From a bacterium C-53 (GTDB taxonomy: Bacteria; Bacillota; Clostridia; Lachnospirales; Lachnospiraceae): DNA of 64,000 nucleotides. Under the pieces are notes generated by a model, which had not been told where the DNA came from, searched no databases, and saw only the letters and a list, made by a program, of their open reading frames with translations. Below, in pieces: positions 7,685 to 16,826 of the stretch; positions within the stretch are counted from its first letter, which is position 1, and each line of letters opens with the position of its first letter. The position numbers and the translations under genes were made by a program. The stretch is taken from NCBI GenBank assembly GCA_003612525.1, contig RAZD01000010.1, forward strand, positions 1 to 64,000. Reading direction: 5' to 3'.

Positions 7685-8923
7685 CTACACATTCTTCCAT
7701 CCATCCCGACAGAGCATGCCCGACAATTTATATTTCACCGTCCGCTCTATCTGGTTTATGCCAAAGCCGCCAAGCGATCTGCTTATCCTTTTCAGCCATT
7801 TTCCGTCATTTCCCCAGTTTCCGACAGGCGCATCATAAACACACGCCCTGAAAGCGTCCAGATCATGAAAAAGCGTATGCCACCGTTCAGCTGTCCTCAT
7901 TGAGTCGAACTTTTCCTGCGCAAATCTTCTCGCTGCCTTTCCCATCCGCTCATTCTTCTCCGTATCTACGAGCAGTTCAATGATTCTGTCCGAAAGTTCC
8001 CTGCCGTTTCTTACAAGATAACCTGTCTTTCCATTCTCCACAGTATCATAGAATCCGTAGTTCCTGCCCGCCACTACTGGAAGCGAAGCAAGTTCCATCT
8101 CAACCGCACTCAGACAGAATGTTTCCGACTTTGCCGACGGGTTCACCACACCCACGCAGGATTGTGAAAAGAATGCACATTTATCCTGCCCCACAATTCC
8201 CTCAAAAGAAACGGAATCAAGAAGCTTTCCATCCGCATCCGTAAGGTATCTCATAAATTCCGTCTCATATCCTTCCTCCGCAATGCCGTAAGCGCCAAGC
8301 TTCTGGCTCCTGTCATACAGTCTGCCGCTTCCAAGCACCAGCAAACGGGCATCCGGAACCTTCCTTAAAATACGCTTCCACTGTTTCGCCAGAATATGAA
8401 ACCCCTTCATCTTTACAAGACTGCCAACATAGACTACCGTATGCGTTCCTGCTGCCCTTCGGATGTCATGAAGTTTCCTGTCCTCACAGAAATTATAAAT
8501 CCAGGCGCTTTTCCCGATTACAGGATGATCCATATAAGAATCGTACTGTTCCTTTCCGACAAACACGACTCTCCGTACCTGTGCACACCCCGGCAGCTTC
8601 TTCATCTCATCAAGAAACAGATAATTATGCGCCCACAGTACCGACTCAACCTGGTACTTGGCAAGCAGTTCATACCACTGCGGCGCCGCTCTCATCTGCT
8701 CATGCACAAGAAACGAAAGACGCATCTTCGCAGACAGTGAGATGCTCTCCTGTGCATCCTGAATCCTGTGTACGCCAGACGCTTTTGGAAGCTGATTTTC
8801 ATTATAATGAAATACGGTCACTTCAATGTCCTCAAACAGCCTCAGATAATAAATCAGCATCAAAAAACAGTATGCCGTACCGCCCACACCCGGATTTCCC
8901 CTGTCAGGACGGCTTAAATCCAT
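7685..8923 (-). CDS. Glycosyltransferase family 4, start codon uncertain
   Basis: A GT-B fold enzyme of about 412 residues. The C-terminal half has VVYVGSLVKMKGFHIL and a KSETFCLSAVEMELASLPVV segment that matches the E-x7-E donor-binding motif of GT4. The first ATG (8923) gives MDLSRPDRGNPGVGGTAY, but the same frame is open for 14 codons upstream and reads IKVGILLNDSGIEN, which looks like the missing first beta strand of the family. That stretch starts with ATA at 8963-8965, immediately after the stop of the preceding gene, and has no ATG, GTG or TTG. Either an unusual start codon is used or the enzyme begins after its usual first strand. Confidence 0.85.
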   Translation of the reverse strand: MDLSRPDRGNPGVGGTAYCFLMLIYYLRLFEDIEVTVFHYNENQLPKASGVHRIQDAQESISLSAKMRLSFLVHEQMRAAPQWYELLAKYQVESVLWAHNYLFLDEMKKLPGCAQVRRVVFVGKEQYDSYMDHPVIGKSAWIYNFCEDRKLHDIRRAAGTHTVVYVGSLVKMKGFHILAKQWKRILRKVPDARLLVLGSGRLYDRSQKLGAYGIAEEGYETEFMRYLTDADGKLLDSVSFEGIVGQDKCAFFSQSCVGVVNPSAKSETFCLSAVEMELASLPVVAGRNYGFYDTVENGKTGYLVRNGRELSDRIIELLVDTEKNERMGKAARRFAQEKFDSMRTAERWHTLFHDLDAFRACVYDAPVGNWGNDGKWLKRISRSLGGFGINQIERTVKYKLSGMLCRDGWKNV

Positions 8924-8966
8924 ATTCTCTATTCCCGAATCATTCAGAAGAATTCCAACCTTTATT

Positions 8967-9950
8967 TTATTCCCAGATATATGATCTTCCCCTTCCCAAT
9001 TTCAGCATTCCATTTACAAGAAAACAGAGCGTCGGGCTCCTGTCAAACAGACGCATCGGCACTGTGCGTCTATATCCGGACTGCTGCACCGCATGACGCG
9101 CCCTCAGCTGCATCAACACATCAGATTCGCCCGGATACCATCTTTTATAAGCATGGTAGTTCACACGGACAATGTATAAATACCTCCGAAAGCCGGCAGA
9201 TGCAAGGTCCGAAAGCCCCTTCCTCTCATAATACCGAAACCGTTCCTCATATGCGTCAAGTGCATCAAGCCTCTTTTTTGAATAACTGCCGGTGATGCTT
9301 TCTTCCCTCACAAAATAATAATACAAAATATCAGAAGTATAAACAATCCTTCCTGCATTTCCAAACAAAAGATGAATCACAAATTCATCTTCATGCAATC
9401 TCCCTTCTGGAAATTCCACGCCCTCAAACACCTTGCGCCGAAACAGTTTATTACATACGACTCCGGTATTGTACATTGGGTCTCTTCCCAGAAGAAGCGC
9501 AAGCGCTTCCACTGACGACCTGGCAGCTGTTATCCCGCTGACGGCCTCCTGTACAACGGCGCTGTTCTTTTCCACCCTTTGATACTCTCCCACAGAAATA
9601 TCCGCGTTCTCATCACACAGATTCCGATATAAGATTTCAATCATCCTGTTATGGATGCAGTCGTCGGAATCGACAAAGGCAAACACGTTTCCTGCCGCCT
9701 TCCGGATTCCAAAATTCCTCGCTGATGACAGTCCGCCGTTTTCTTTATGATACACCTGTATCCTGCCGTCCCCATCCGCATACGTTTCACAGATCTCCCC
9801 CGAACCATCCGTAGAACCGTCATCAATCAGAAGGATTTCCATATTCCGGTAAGTTTGTCCTGCCACAGAGCGGATACAGCGGTCCAGATCATTTGCTACA
9901 TTATATACAGGTATGATTATGGAAATCAGTTCATCCTTCCCGTCAGGCAT
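8967..9950 (-). CDS. Glycosyltransferase family 2
   Basis: A 327-residue GT-A enzyme: ISIIIPVYNVANDLDRCI, LIDDGSTDGS, NGGLSSARNFGI and the FVDSDD metal-binding motif, followed by HEDEFV, which carries the likely catalytic base. These are the standard landmarks of inverting GT2 enzymes. ATG at 9948-9950 is chosen because GGAGG lies nine bases upstream; the open frame extends further to 10031. It overlaps the preceding gene by 25 bases, consistent with coupled translation in the glycan operon. The sugar transferred is unknown. Confidence 0.87.
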   Translation of the reverse strand: MPDGKDELISIIIPVYNVANDLDRCIRSVAGQTYRNMEILLIDDGSTDGSGEICETYADGDGRIQVYHKENGGLSSARNFGIRKAAGNVFAFVDSDDCIHNRMIEILYRNLCDENADISVGEYQRVEKNSAVVQEAVSGITAARSSVEALALLLGRDPMYNTGVVCNKLFRRKVFEGVEFPEGRLHEDEFVIHLLFGNAGRIVYTSDILYYYFVREESITGSYSKKRLDALDAYEERFRYYERKGLSDLASAGFRRYLYIVRVNYHAYKRWYPGESDVLMQLRARHAVQQSGYRRTVPMRLFDRSPTLCFLVNGMLKLGRGRSYIWE

Positions 9951-11011
9951 TTCAAATATTCCTCCAGTTTCCCGCAGACTCCGTCCCATGCAAACCGCTC
10001 TCCGGCATACGCCATCCGAAGCCCTTTGCATGATTCAATCTCTTTCATATCCTTCTCTGCCTTTTTTAAAGCTTTCGCAAGGCTTTGCACGCAGTCGGTT
10101 CTGACAATCTCTCCGAATCTTTCATCCGGAATTAAATCATACGCAGATGGCACATGATCGGTCGTAATCAGGTAGCATCCCCTGCTAAGCGCCTCCGCAA
10201 GCACGATGCCAAAGCTCTCATACCGGGACGGAAGCGCAAAAACTGCTGCCCTCTCATATTCTTTATACAACATCCGGCGGTCCTGTATCTCTCCTGCGTA
10301 TTCTATCCGGTCCGCATACGCTTCATGTTCTTTCAGAAAGGTATTCATACGCGGGACAAATGATTCCTCCATGCTCCCGACAAGTCTCAGTTTCCAGCCT
10401 TCCTGAAGATCTGCGTTCACAAATGCCTCCAGCAGCACTTCGGTCGCCTTCTGGTACGTGCCGTTTCTCGCGACAGTCAGCACTATTTTTTCTTTTTTGA
10501 CTTGGTCAGCCGCATTCTGCGCAAGCTCAAATCCGTTCGGGAGCACAGGAATCCTAATTCCGTAATAATCCTCAATGCGCCTGCTCATTTCAGAAGATTC
10601 CACTGTTACCAGGTCTGGAGATGTTAAAAGCCATCGGATCATTTTTCTCTTAAGAGAATGGAACAGATCTCGTTTCCCCTTGACAGAGGTAATAATCCGG
10701 TCATCCGCATCCAGTTTTAAATACACGGTTCCATCCGGATGCTTCTTTTTAAAATACAAAATCCAGACCACATTGCGCTTTATGGGATGAAACAATTGAA
10801 GAACGTCAATATTTTCCGCATTTTCACGCAGATACCTGAGCCCGTTTAAGATCGTGCTCCGGTATGGACGTTTCAGTCCGTTTTCATAACAGACAAGATG
10901 CGCATCATACCCATAGCGCTTTCTCAGCATAGCCGGAATCATGCCCACATCCTTTACAAAAGAAGACGGCTCCGCCTCGGGATAGAACAATATATATCTT
11001 ATTTTTTTCAT
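9926..11011 (-). CDS. Glycosyltransferase family 4
   Basis: A 361-residue GT-B enzyme. The C-terminal domain shows KIVLTVARNGTYQKATEVLLEA, then FALPSRYESFGIVLAEALSRG, the GT4 donor-site E-x7-E motif (ESFGIVLAE). The N-terminal acceptor domain begins KKIRYILFYPEAEPSSFV. The start overlaps the stop of the upstream GT2 gene by four bases (ATGA). It is a soluble or membrane-associated cytosolic enzyme of glycan unit assembly; donor and acceptor are unknown. Confidence 0.87.
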   Translation of the reverse strand: MKKIRYILFYPEAEPSSFVKDVGMIPAMLRKRYGYDAHLVCYENGLKRPYRSTILNGLRYLRENAENIDVLQLFHPIKRNVVWILYFKKKHPDGTVYLKLDADDRIITSVKGKRDLFHSLKRKMIRWLLTSPDLVTVESSEMSRRIEDYYGIRIPVLPNGFELAQNAADQVKKEKIVLTVARNGTYQKATEVLLEAFVNADLQEGWKLRLVGSMEESFVPRMNTFLKEHEAYADRIEYAGEIQDRRMLYKEYERAAVFALPSRYESFGIVLAEALSRGCYLITTDHVPSAYDLIPDERFGEIVRTDCVQSLAKALKKAEKDMKEIESCKGLRMAYAGERFAWDGVCGKLEEYLKCLTGRMN

Positions 11012-11961
11012 TCCGGCCTCCGTGATGCCATACAGAAAAAATCTGAAATCCAGTTGCGTTTCCTGTCATAACAGGACAGCATGCCAAGCATTTTAAACCA
11101 CAGAATATACTTTTTTTCTTTCAGATAGTTTGCCCTCTTTTTATAGAACTCGATCTGAAACCGTACTTCTCTCAGAGAGACGGATATGGCATCTTTATCC
11201 TCAGAGCGGATATAGGCTTCGATCTTTTTCAGATATGCAAGCTGCCTTGTAATTTCGCTGACCCGAAAATCCACGCTTCGCTCAAATTGCCCGGACACAT
11301 TGCCGCCATGCCTTCTGTAATCAATCAACGCTTCGGGAACCAGATAAATCCCGCCGCGGATTGCAGCCGCATGCCACGCGCATAAATCGTGCGGATATCC
11401 GGGCATCCACAATGCCTGCATCACCGGAACCAGACGTCTTCTGAATGCAAATGTACAACCAAGCCCTTTAATACACGGCCAGTTCCTCCGCCTGCATACT
11501 TTCCCGCTCTTTCTGTCAAACCGAAGCTCTTTTGTCCTGTTTACCTGCTTTTGACTCGTGTTCTCATAGACGTATCTGCTATCTGACAGTAGCAGGTCAA
11601 TCTCCTGATTTTTCTGAAAACAACGCTCCATCTTCGCAATCTTATCCCTGTGCCAGATATCATCCTGATCGCAGAAAAAAACAAGGTCACCGGATACATG
11701 TTTCAGCCCTTCTATAAAGTTTTCCGCATAACCTGTATTTTCCGGGCGGACGATCACCTTCCAGTTCTCAAACCCGTATCCTCGAATCAGCTGACGTATA
11801 AGGCTCACCGTCCGGTCAGACGAATGGTCATCGACAATCAAGACTTCATCCGCTGCCCTTGTCTGGCAGGCCAGAGAGTGAAGCTGGCTTTCTATATAGG
11901 TTTCCCCATTATATGAAGCAAGTAAAATCGATATCTTTTCATTCATTTCCTGCTTTCCCAT
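11008..11961 (-). CDS. Glycosyltransferase family 2 (rhamnosyltransferase-like)
   Basis: A 317-residue GT-A enzyme: ISILLASYNGETYIESQL, IVDDHSSDRTV, and FFCDQDDIWHRDKI, the GT2 metal site written CDQDD as in WbbL/RgpB-type rhamnosyltransferases and related capsule enzymes. Later GCTFAFRR and the YPHDLCAWHAAA region match the same subgroup. Four bases separate it from the gene upstream. A rhamnosyl donor is plausible from the subgroup but is not shown by sequence alone. Confidence 0.85.
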   Translation of the reverse strand: MGKQEMNEKISILLASYNGETYIESQLHSLACQTRAADEVLIVDDHSSDRTVSLIRQLIRGYGFENWKVIVRPENTGYAENFIEGLKHVSGDLVFFCDQDDIWHRDKIAKMERCFQKNQEIDLLLSDSRYVYENTSQKQVNRTKELRFDRKSGKVCRRRNWPCIKGLGCTFAFRRRLVPVMQALWMPGYPHDLCAWHAAAIRGGIYLVPEALIDYRRHGGNVSGQFERSVDFRVSEITRQLAYLKKIEAYIRSEDKDAISVSLREVRFQIEFYKKRANYLKEKKYILWFKMLGMLSCYDRKRNWISDFFCMASRRPE

Positions 11962-11964
11962 TTC

Positions 11965-13062
11965 TCAACTATGCCTTAATAGTTCTCCGTATGCCTCTTT
12001 CGCCCTTTCCCACGAAAAAAATGCACTGCGCGCATACCCTCTCTCTCTCAACGTATCCCTCAGCGCATTATCTTCACAGAGCTGTTTCATCGCCTGTCCC
12101 ACTGCTTTTGGATTTTCCGGCTCCACAAGCAGCGCCGCATCGCCCACAATCTCCGGCAGGCAGCTTCTGTCAGAGCAGATGACCGGCACACCAAGCCGCA
12201 TCGCTTCCACCGGCGGCAGGCCGAATCCTTCCGCAAGCGACAGAAACAGGAAAATCCTGGCCCCGGCAATCAATGTATAAAATTCCTGATCGCTGCTAAG
12301 ATACCCGCAACAGGTAATATGCAGGTTTGTAAAGTCAGGAATCCGCTCTTCCATCCATTCCTTTTTTACGCCTGACAGGACCAGCGGAAGCGGCTGTTCC
12401 GCGATACGGCGGTATTCCTCATATGCCCGTACGATTCCTGCCGCATTCTTATGAGGAAGCGTGGAGGATACCGCCAAAATATATGGCTTTGGCTCTTTTA
12501 CCTCCGCCAAATCTTCCACACGGTCACATCCATTATAAATAACGTGTACCTTTTTCGCATCACATTTTATTGTCGTTACGATATCATCCTTCGAAGCCTG
12601 TGATATCGTAACCACGGATTCCGCCTTTTTCACAGACGCCTTCAATCTCCACATAATGTAAAAATTCTCAATCCGGTTCAGATATCCGCGAAAATGTCTG
12701 TGATAATAAAAGGGAATCAGATCATGCACAATGACAACGGAACGGCTGAAACATATCATGGGAGCAAACCCCCGCGGATAAATCACCTTATCCGGATGAT
12801 ACCTCCCCGCCGCAAACGGAACTAAGAATAATTCCCACAGGATACAGAACAGTTTATTTTCAAATGGCGCCGATATCTCCCGAAACCAGACTCCTTCACA
12901 TTCAAAATCCGCTCTGTTTTTTCTGTTTCCCAGTACCACAATGCGGCCCCGAAACGCTTCCATTCCTGCGAGAGCTTTCGTCAGATTCTTCGCAACATTA
13001 TAAATCCCTATGCTTTTGCCCGTTCCCTTCACCAGTTTAAAGCAGTCAATTACGATCGTCAT
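11965..13062 (-). CDS. Glycosyltransferase family 4, first gene of the glycan operon
   Basis: A 365-residue GT4 enzyme, mannosyltransferase-like in layout: TIVIDCFKLVKGTGKSIGIYN, ILAVSSTLPHKNAAGIVRAYE, then FLFLSLAEGFGLPPVEAMRL, which contains the GT4 EGFGLPPVE donor motif, and GDAALLVEPENP. ATG at 13062 is preferred for its GGAGG nine bases upstream; a longer frame begins at 13083. It heads eight tightly packed genes (to 4203) that together assemble, flip and decorate a surface polysaccharide unit. Confidence 0.87.
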   Translation of the reverse strand: MTIVIDCFKLVKGTGKSIGIYNVAKNLTKALAGMEAFRGRIVVLGNRKNRADFECEGVWFREISAPFENKLFCILWELFLVPFAAGRYHPDKVIYPRGFAPMICFSRSVVIVHDLIPFYYHRHFRGYLNRIENFYIMWRLKASVKKAESVVTISQASKDDIVTTIKCDAKKVHVIYNGCDRVEDLAEVKEPKPYILAVSSTLPHKNAAGIVRAYEEYRRIAEQPLPLVLSGVKKEWMEERIPDFTNLHITCCGYLSSDQEFYTLIAGARIFLFLSLAEGFGLPPVEAMRLGVPVICSDRSCLPEIVGDAALLVEPENPKAVGQAMKQLCEDNALRDTLRERGYARSAFFSWERAKEAYGELLRHS

Positions 13063-13090
13063 TTTCCAAAACCTCCGCACCATGCAAAGA

Positions 13091-13121
13091 AATCAGCCAT
13101 ACTATTTTAGTATAGCTGATT
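13091..13121. terminator. Hairpin after spoIIIAH
   Basis: AATCAGC-C-ATACTA and TAGTAT-A-GCTGATT form an almost perfect stem with a three-base loop, followed on the minus strand by TTTCTTT. It lies between spoIIIAH and the glycan operon and probably limits read-through. Confidence 0.5.
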
Positions 13122-13137
13122 TATGCAAAGAATACAA
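13109..13137 (-). promoter_or_regulatory. Candidate promoter of the glycan operon
   Basis: On the minus strand TTGTAT (13132-13137), 17 bases, TATACT (13109-13114). The -10 is 5/6 and the -35 is weak. The -10 sits inside the hairpin at 13091-13121, so hairpin and promoter overlap. Confidence 0.35.
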
Positions 13138-13174
13138 TTCATTTTCGTTCATCCTATCGTGCCGCCATTTACTT

Positions 13175-13909
13175 TCATTGCTCACTAAGCGGTGTAATTA
13201 CAAGATTTTCAGCTCCGATTCCCGTCTTCCTCTTTACGATATCCTCAATCTGCGCACGCTGTGCATCGGTAAGTTCCGTCGCATTCACAACAACGTCTGC
13301 CGAATCTCCTGTAATGCTTACAATTGAATCGCTGAATCCTTTCGCGGCCAGAAGAATCTCCGCAGCCGTCTCTCTCTCTGAAATATCCGTCATAGAAATC
13401 ATTTCATTGATCGCCGATTTTTTCTGTTCCTCACTGATTGTTTCGTTATTGATTACATCAAGGAGCGACTCTTTATTTTTCGCGCGCGTCTGTTCCTTAA
13501 GCAGTCTTGAATTCGATACAATTCCTACACCGACAGCCGTACTTCCTGTAAGAACTGCCTCGCCCGGAGTCGAACTGCCATTTCCGTCCTCCGCGGTGAA
13601 AACATCGGAATCCGAATCAAGACTCTCAATCTCTGTATATTGGGAGTATGTACTTCCACCTTCCGCCACACTGATACCATCGCCGGCAGCTGCTACATCT
13701 TTATCCGTGCCCGCATCTACAGCGCCTGTTGCCGCATATATATCCTCATCGGAAATATCAGACACATCGATATCATCCTCCACAGCCGTACTTCCTGTCT
13801 TTGTAGTCAGTTCTTCCTCGCTTACTTTCGTACCTGCAAAGTTGAGGTATCCGGCTACCGCAATCATAATTGCAAGCGCCGTAATAATCACCTGATTTTT
13901 CTTAGCCAT
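13175..13909 (-). CDS. spoIIIAH: Stage III sporulation protein AH
   Basis: A 244-residue bitopic protein: MAKKNQVIITALAIMIAVAGYLNF is a short cytosolic end and single membrane segment, then a long acidic Asp/Ser/Gly-rich linker, and a C-terminal ring-building (RBM) domain from about residue 150 (EQTRAKNKESLLDVIN to the end). In the mother cell it sits in the outer forespore membrane and docks with forespore SpoIIQ to form the feeding channel. It is the last gene of the spoIIIA operon, 22 bases after spoIIIAG. Expression should depend on sigma-E. Confidence 0.95.
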   Translation of the reverse strand: MAKKNQVIITALAIMIAVAGYLNFAGTKVSEEELTTKTGSTAVEDDIDVSDISDEDIYAATGAVDAGTDKDVAAAGDGISVAEGGSTYSQYTEIESLDSDSDVFTAEDGNGSSTPGEAVLTGSTAVGVGIVSNSRLLKEQTRAKNKESLLDVINNETISEEQKKSAINEMISMTDISERETAAEILLAAKGFSDSIVSITGDSADVVVNATELTDAQRAQIEDIVKRKTGIGAENLVITPLSEQ

Positions 13910-13931
13910 ACCGTTTCCTCCGTTTTCATCC

Positions 13932-14561
13932 CTATCCCTGAATTTTCATCTTCATTACTCTTATTCTATGCGGTTCTATCTGAAATAATGCCTCCGCCGC
14001 ATCGGTAATTGCCGACGCGGTTACAGGATTTCCGCCGCCTTCCGCCACAATCAGTATCCCGCGTATTACCGGCTCAACCTCACATCTTATGTACGGAACC
14101 TGATTGCCCTGCGCATCTGTTGTATAAACCGTTGTTTCTGTTGTCTCCAGTTCCATCGACGTTCTTGTACCGCCGGCGCTGTCCGCCTCATTTGAAGTGC
14201 TCCGAACGGTCGGCGTGTCCTTAAGCACCTTTGCCTCCCCGCTCCCTTCCAGCGTAATCATGACCTCGACACGCCCCACGCCGTCAACTGCCGTAAGAAC
14301 CGCGGCAAGACGTTCCTCCATCTTTTTCTCATATGTGCCCCCTGTTTCATTCGCATCCTCCATACTGCCGCTGTTTCCGTACTCTTCCTGTTCTGTTGTA
14401 TCCTCTTCTTTCCCACCGTCCGATGCCGGAATGGAAATAATCAGCAGCAGCACTCCAACAAGCATTAAAATGAATAACTGATCTTTCTTTATTTTTTTTG
14501 CTTTACTCAATGTGGAGCGAAACCACATCCGGCCCAACTCCCAATTCTTCTGCCACGACAT
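13932..14561 (-). CDS. spoIIIAG: Stage III sporulation protein AG
   Basis: About 209 residues: a basic cytosolic end (KKIKKDQ), one membrane segment (LFILMLVGVLLLIISIP), a variable acidic linker and a C-terminal ring-building domain with KVLKDTPTVRSTSNE and VRGILIVAEGGGNPVTASAI-like strands. SpoIIIAG builds the large extracellular ring of the spoIIIA-spoIIQ channel. The frame extends to 14615. ATG at 14561 (MSWQKNWELG) is chosen from the usual spacing to the membrane segment; ATG at 14528, with GGGAG nine bases upstream, is an equal option. It overlaps spoIIIAF in either case. Confidence 0.92.
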   Translation of the reverse strand: MSWQKNWELGRMWFRSTLSKAKKIKKDQLFILMLVGVLLLIISIPASDGGKEEDTTEQEEYGNSGSMEDANETGGTYEKKMEERLAAVLTAVDGVGRVEVMITLEGSGEAKVLKDTPTVRSTSNEADSAGGTRTSMELETTETTVYTTDAQGNQVPYIRCEVEPVIRGILIVAEGGGNPVTASAITDAAEALFQIEPHRIRVMKMKIQG

Positions 14562-15081
14562 TTTCCAACACAATTTCCCTTTCATTTTGATTCTGCGGAA
14601 CCTTTTGTCTGACATCTATCCTGTTTACAGATATATTAACAGACCTTTCCACATTTTCGCTCATATAGAGCACAATCGCACTCACTTCTCCGAAGCTTTC
14701 ACTCGACTCATCCTCACAAATGCTGACTTTTACGGTATGTATGGTATATTCGGACAGTCTCTCACTGTTATTAAGTTTTGTTTTAATTTCATTCTGCACC
14801 GTGGATAACACACTTGAAACTGTTAAATTCCCCAGATAATCCGTCTTCTTTGACGCCTCTTCGAAGTCTTTTGCATACTCCTGCACCAGCTTCCCGAAAC
14901 TGTCCTGCGATACGATTCTCCCAAGCACAGGAATCTGCCCCAGGAAACTTATTATCATCAAAAACCCCCCGAAAGTTCTGACATATTTCCGGTACTTCTC
15001 GCCCGGTACAGCCTGTATCAGAATGTTAAGAATCAGATAGCACGATATAAAATTTTTGACCATTCCGCTGATCTGCTGCAT
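14503..15081 (-). CDS. spoIIIAF: Stage III sporulation protein AF
   Basis: A 192-residue protein with two N-terminal membrane segments (FISCYLILNILIQAVPG and GGFLMIISFLGQIPVLG) and an extracytoplasmic C-terminal domain with a ring-building-like alpha-beta fold. The family is restricted to endospore formers and sits in the mother-cell SpoIIIA complex. It starts ten bases after spoIIIAE and ends inside the start region of spoIIIAG. No unusual features. Confidence 0.93.
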   Translation of the reverse strand: MQQISGMVKNFISCYLILNILIQAVPGEKYRKYVRTFGGFLMIISFLGQIPVLGRIVSQDSFGKLVQEYAKDFEEASKKTDYLGNLTVSSVLSTVQNEIKTKLNNSERLSEYTIHTVKVSICEDESSESFGEVSAIVLYMSENVERSVNISVNRIDVRQKVPQNQNEREIVLENVVAEELGVGPDVVSLHIE

Positions 15082-15091
15082 CTTTCCTCCT

Positions 15092-16138
15092 TCAATGGCC
15101 GGACGAAACCATTATGATCGCAATTGTAATCAGGAAAAGCAGAAGCGCTGTCATAACCGATTTCAGCAGCATCAGCGCCCCCTCTCCCACCTCACTGACT
15201 CCTGCCGCAATATTCCTGTGCGCAATCGGCCCAAGCAGAGCCGCTGTTACCTTATACATAAGGAAACACGCAGCAATCTTAATTGCCGGAACCGCCGCAA
15301 TCAGCACAAGAATCAGGGCGCCTGCAATCCCCACACTGTTTTTCACAAGAATGGCTGCACTCACCGCCACCTCTACCACCGAGTCCGCCGCACCACCAAT
15401 TCCAGGTATTGCTGAAAATGCCTTGACGACAAAGCCTCTCCTGGCGCTGTCAATCACAGGGGCGATCATACCCTGAATAAAGTTGACGCCCACGGCAATT
15501 CCTATCATGGTTTTCGAGAGAAACTGTATAAATGTCTTTAAAAGTTCCGCCGCCTGCCTCAAATACTCGCCGCCTGCCATATGATTAATCAGCGCCAGCA
15601 CCACGTAAATATGTATCATAGGAAACAGAAACCCCCGGATAAATTCCGTCGCAAGATAAATCACAAACAGTGCAATTGACGAGAAAGCCGCTGCGCCTGC
15701 CTCTCCGGAAGCCAGTCCGATTCCGAGAGAATAAGCGGGGATCAATGCTTTCATAAAGTCCGTTAATTTTAAAACCGCGTCCGTCCCTACCTCTGCTGTC
15801 TCGGAAAATGTTCTTACAAGCATTGTAAACAGGAGGAGAAACATACTGTAATAACTCATATCCGCAATCTGATGACTGTCAAACACATCCGCTACCGCCC
15901 TGAAAATTCCTGCAAAGACAGCAATCGCAATGATTCCAAGAAGCGCCTTTCTCTGCGTGAGAAGCTCACCCCAGAACAGATCGCCAAATGCACGGAGAAT
16001 ATCATTTAGATTTAAATTTCTCCCCGACAGAAGCGTCTCCACCAAATCCGAAAAATTGATACCGCTTTGCTTAAAGATTCCGTCAAGCATATCCTGTATA
16101 TTTGAAAAATCAAACTGCTCCCATATCTCTTTATACAT
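15092..16138 (-). CDS. spoIIIAE: Stage III sporulation protein AE
   Basis: A 348-residue polytopic membrane protein: after about 60 residues of amphipathic N-terminus come roughly eight hydrophobic segments. GGEYLRQAAELLKTFIQFLSK and VNFIQGMIAPVIDSARRGF are conserved family segments. It is the channel-like membrane component of the SpoIIIA complex. The Bacillus protein is longer at the N-terminus because of a signal peptide; here the frame starts three bases after spoIIIAD and shows no signal peptide. Confidence 0.93.
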   Translation of the reverse strand: MYKEIWEQFDFSNIQDMLDGIFKQSGINFSDLVETLLSGRNLNLNDILRAFGDLFWGELLTQRKALLGIIAIAVFAGIFRAVADVFDSHQIADMSYYSMFLLLFTMLVRTFSETAEVGTDAVLKLTDFMKALIPAYSLGIGLASGEAGAAAFSSIALFVIYLATEFIRGFLFPMIHIYVVLALINHMAGGEYLRQAAELLKTFIQFLSKTMIGIAVGVNFIQGMIAPVIDSARRGFVVKAFSAIPGIGGAADSVVEVAVSAAILVKNSVGIAGALILVLIAAVPAIKIAACFLMYKVTAALLGPIAHRNIAAGVSEVGEGALMLLKSVMTALLLFLITIAIIMVSSGH

Positions 16139-16141
16139 AAT

Positions 16142-16528
16142 TTACCCCAGAAACGTACTTACAGTGTCAAGGAGCGCCAACATGACCGGAAGGCTTAAAA
16201 GAAGAAGCGATAGCTTTCCAAACATTTCAATCTGCCCTGCAATTGCCCCATAACCTGCGTCTTTACAGATATTGGAAGCAAATTCCGCAAGATACGTAAT
16301 ACCGGACATCTTAAACAGAGTTGCAATGTACTGATTTCCGACATTAAAATAATTTCCCAGATTTTCTATGACGCTCTTAATCTCCACAACCGTATCGATT
16401 GCAAAGGAAAATATAATTACTCCTGTGATCAGACAGATATAAATACTGTATTCCTGCTTTCCGTTCTTAAACAGAATTGAAATAAACATTCCTGAGAGCC
16501 CCAGCAGGCATATTTTGATCATTTCCAT
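16142..16528 (-). CDS. spoIIIAD: Stage III sporulation protein AD
   Basis: A 128-residue membrane protein with about four hydrophobic segments (KICLLGLSGMFISILF, EYSIYICLITGVIIFSF, a central span, and LSLLLLSLPVMLALLDTV). It is related in layout to SpoIIIAC and thought to form the membrane ring of the complex. ATG at 16526-16528 is chosen because GGAG lies six bases upstream; the open frame runs to 16651 but that extension overlaps spoIIIAC and would add a non-homologous tail. Confidence 0.92.
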   Translation of the reverse strand: MEMIKICLLGLSGMFISILFKNGKQEYSIYICLITGVIIFSFAIDTVVEIKSVIENLGNYFNVGNQYIATLFKMSGITYLAEFASNICKDAGYGAIAGQIEMFGKLSLLLLSLPVMLALLDTVSTFLG

Positions 16529-16580
16529 ACTTTTCTCCATTTCCATGCTGACATCCTGTGAATTTCCTGCACTTTTCCAC

Positions 16581-16775
16581 TTACAACGCAAACAGCTTCC
16601 GTATGGTCTCAAACAAATCATATATGTAGGGAAGAATCCATGACAGTACAAGAATCAGACCGGCAAGACTTGTCAAAAACGCCTGTTCCTCCCTGCCGCT
16701 ATGTTTTAATACCTGACTCAATATGGATACCAGAATTCCCACTGCCGCAATTTTAAAGATTAGATTTACGCTCAC
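16581..16775 (-). CDS. spoIIIAC: Stage III sporulation protein AC
   Basis: A 64-residue protein of two membrane segments, IFKIAAVGILVSILSQVL and FLTSLAGLILVLSWILPYI, joined by the strongly conserved KHSGREEQA loop. This loop is diagnostic of the family. The length is exactly that of other SpoIIIAC proteins. It lies between spoIIIAB and spoIIIAD, as in all endospore formers. Confidence 0.95.
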   Translation of the reverse strand: MSVNLIFKIAAVGILVSILSQVLKHSGREEQAFLTSLAGLILVLSWILPYIYDLFETIRKLFAL

Positions 16776-16826
16776 CGTTCCTTTTATCCTTTCCCAGTCT
16801 TCATGGCATATCCTTCAAATTTTTTC

